From assembly GCA_035633215.1 (NCBI GenBank), contig DASQFI010000052.1:1-30760 (forward strand): a DNA stretch of 30,760 nt. Reading direction: 5' to 3'. The position numbers and the translations under genes were made by a program. Positions 29,974 to 30,760 of the stretch are shown in pieces. Source of the stretch: DASQFI01 sp035633215. GTDB taxonomy: Bacteria; Acidobacteriota; Vicinamibacteria; Vicinamibacterales; SCN-69-37. The stretch's first letter is position 1; every line of letters starts with the position of its first letter. The notes below the pieces were generated by a model. The model was given only the letters and a program-made list of their open reading frames with translations. It was not told the origin of the DNA and ran no database searches.

Positions 29974-30159
29974 ATGTCGAACTTCGAAGATGCGGCGCGC
30001 GAGAGACGGCAGACGGGTTTTGCCGCCGAGTTCTGGCACTTCCTGCGTCACAGCAAGAAGTGGTGGCTGCTGCCGATCGTGGTCATTCTCACGGTCTTCG
30101 GCTTGCTGATGGTGCTCTCCGGCACCGCCGCCGCGCCATTCATCTACACCCTGTTCTGA
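29974..30159 (+). CDS. DUF5989-like (SxtK-like) small membrane protein, 61 aa
   Basis: 61 aa: a polar N-terminus (MSNFEDAARERRQTGF), the patch EFWHFLRHSKKWWLLPI, then a single TM helix (about 33-52, VVILTVFGLLMVLSG) ending APFIYTLF. WxFLR-x(2)KKWWL followed by one helix and a PFIYTLF end is the look of DUF5989 proteins, which accompany SxtJ and carbamoyltransferases. The frame is open upstream, but the ATG at 29974 has a strong GGAGG at 29961-29965, eight bases away. Function unknown. Last gene of the operon, followed by a hairpin. Confidence 0.8.
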   Translation: MSNFEDAARERRQTGFAAEFWHFLRHSKKWWLLPIVVILTVFGLLMVLSGTAAAPFIYTLF

Positions 30160-30248
30160 CCGGTGGCTGAACGAGCCAGCACCCGGAAGACATGAGTCAG
30201 AAGGCAAGAGTCGGGAGTGAACGATCTGCTCAGGCTGGGTTGGTCGGC

Positions 30249-30281
30249 ACGGGTCGGGACGATGAACTCGTCCCGACCCGT
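30249..30281. terminator. 14-bp perfect hairpin between convergent genes
   Basis: ACGGGTCGGGACGA (30249-30262) pairs perfectly with 30268-30281 around a 5-base loop. It lies between the DUF5989-like gene (stop 30159) and the convergent hydrolase (stop 30288). A smaller 5-bp hairpin TGGCT/AGCCA lies at 30164-30178. No T-run follows, but the position suits a terminator for the EPS operon and the opposing gene. Confidence 0.55.
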
Positions 30282-30287
30282 CCGTGG

Positions 30288-30760
30288 TCAGTTCTTGTAG
30301 ATCGTGATGACCCCGACGCCGGGCATGCTGGTCGAGAGCGCCTGACCGGCCGAGATCGTCACGTTCGAGAGGTTCACGTTGTACTGCGACGCGGTCGTGT
30401 AGAACACGCCGTAGGTGCCGGCCGGCAGACCGCTCACCGAGAACGAGCCCGTGCCTTCGGCCTTGACCACGACGACATACTTGCCGTCGGTGTTCAGAAA
30501 AGCGACCGGGCTATGTGTGCCGCTTGAGGACGTCGCCCCAATCCGCACCGCACCGGGCCGCACGTATTTCATGTACTGCCTGAGCACGAGGGTTTCGGCA
30601 CAGAGCTGCGGCACCCCGGCCGTAAAGCCAATCGTCTGACCGAACTGACAGCCAAACGAGTCGAAGAACACACCCTTCTGCCACGCGCTATTGCGACCCA
30701 CCGTCAGGTCTTCGTGGAGGGTCTGATACGTGTTCCCGAGTCCCCACCATTCCAACATCG
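30288..30760 (-). CDS. C-terminal part of a probable secreted glycoside hydrolase (runs off window)
   Basis: At least 156 residues; the N-terminal part lies beyond base 30760, and the methionine at 30758 is probably internal. The segment FGCQFGQTIGFTAG, LRQYMKYVRPGAVRIGATS, then PVAFLNTDGKYVVVVKAEG and GLPAGTYGVFYTT, closing GVGVITIYKN, resembles the beta-sandwich that ends many glycoside hydrolases (GH30/GH39-like arrangement), with the RPGAVRIGA region joining barrel and sandwich. No catalytic residue is in view, so family and substrate are uncertain. It is convergent with the EPS operon, and a role in glycan turnover is only a guess from position. Confidence 0.55.
   Translation of the reverse strand, partial: MLEWWGLGNTYQTLHEDLTVGRNSAWQKGVFFDSFGCQFGQTIGFTAGVPQLCAETLVLRQYMKYVRPGAVRIGATSSSGTHSPVAFLNTDGKYVVVVKAEGTGSFSVSGLPAGTYGVFYTTASQYNVNLSNVTISAGQALSTSMPGVGVITIYKN

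Noticed and set aside
27681..30159. Interpretation as part of a saxitoxin biosynthesis cluster
   Set aside because: Only the carbamoyltransferase and two small membrane proteins are shared; no polyketide-synthase-like, amidinotransferase or tailoring oxygenase genes are present, and the context is EPS.
1..30760. CRISPR array, insertion sequence, integrase or att sites
   Set aside because: No regularly spaced repeats, no transposase or recombinase reading frame and no terminal inverted repeats with target duplications were seen.

Overview
The window is high-GC bacterial DNA with tightly packed genes, frequent GTG/TTG starts and long antisense ORFs that come from composition alone. No rRNA, tRNA or single-copy taxonomic marker is present. 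The gene families fit an Acidobacteriota genome, most likely Vicinamibacteria: an XrtA/PEP-CTERM-type exopolysaccharide (EPS) core, several sigma-54 activators, a PDZ/GAF/PAS histidine kinase, and a carboxypeptidase-regulatory-domain/beta-barrel outer-membrane protein. That placement is an inference.

Layout. (1) 1-3369, central metabolism: the N-terminal part of a methylmalonyl-CoA mutase large subunit (minus), a 98-aa unknown gene behind a near-consensus sigma-70 promoter (plus), and an eno-gpmA pair (minus). (2) 3606-9942: an outer-membrane beta-barrel protein, then an overlapping histidine kinase/NtrC-type response regulator pair. (3) 10022-14037: three paralogous receiver-less sigma-54 activators (two minus, one plus) with a shared divergent C-terminal DNA-binding domain. 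One of them lies behind a convincing -24/-12 promoter. (4) 12946-30159: fifteen plus-strand genes with gaps of 16 bp or less or with overlaps, probably one operon of about 17 kb. It starts with the third activator, continues with the export/assembly core (periplasmic export protein, outer-membrane barrel, Wzz-like chain-length protein, ExeA-like ATPase, tyrosine kinase, polyprenyl-phosphate sugar transferase, two polysaccharide deacetylases), and ends in a modification module: three carbamoyltransferase-family genes with a FemAB-type acyltransferase between the second and third, then an SxtJ-like membrane protein and a DUF5989-like small membrane protein. (5) 30288-end, minus: the C-terminal part of a probable secreted glycoside hydrolase.

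Working model: the sugar transferase primes a lipid-linked glycan, Wzz/kinase/ATPase control chain length, the export protein and barrel pass the polymer outward, and deacetylases, O-carbamoyltransferases and the FemAB protein decorate it. The sigma-54 activators probably control this output. The window has no exosortase, flippase, polymerase or further glycosyltransferase.

The observations most worth a second look are the sxtI-sxtJ-sxtK-like triad at the end of an EPS operon, a middle carbamoyltransferase paralogue that has lost its metal-site motifs, the cluster of PspF-like activators with an unusual C-terminus plus a sigma-54 promoter, and long inverted repeats in all three convergent intergenic gaps, including a 76-bp near-perfect palindrome.
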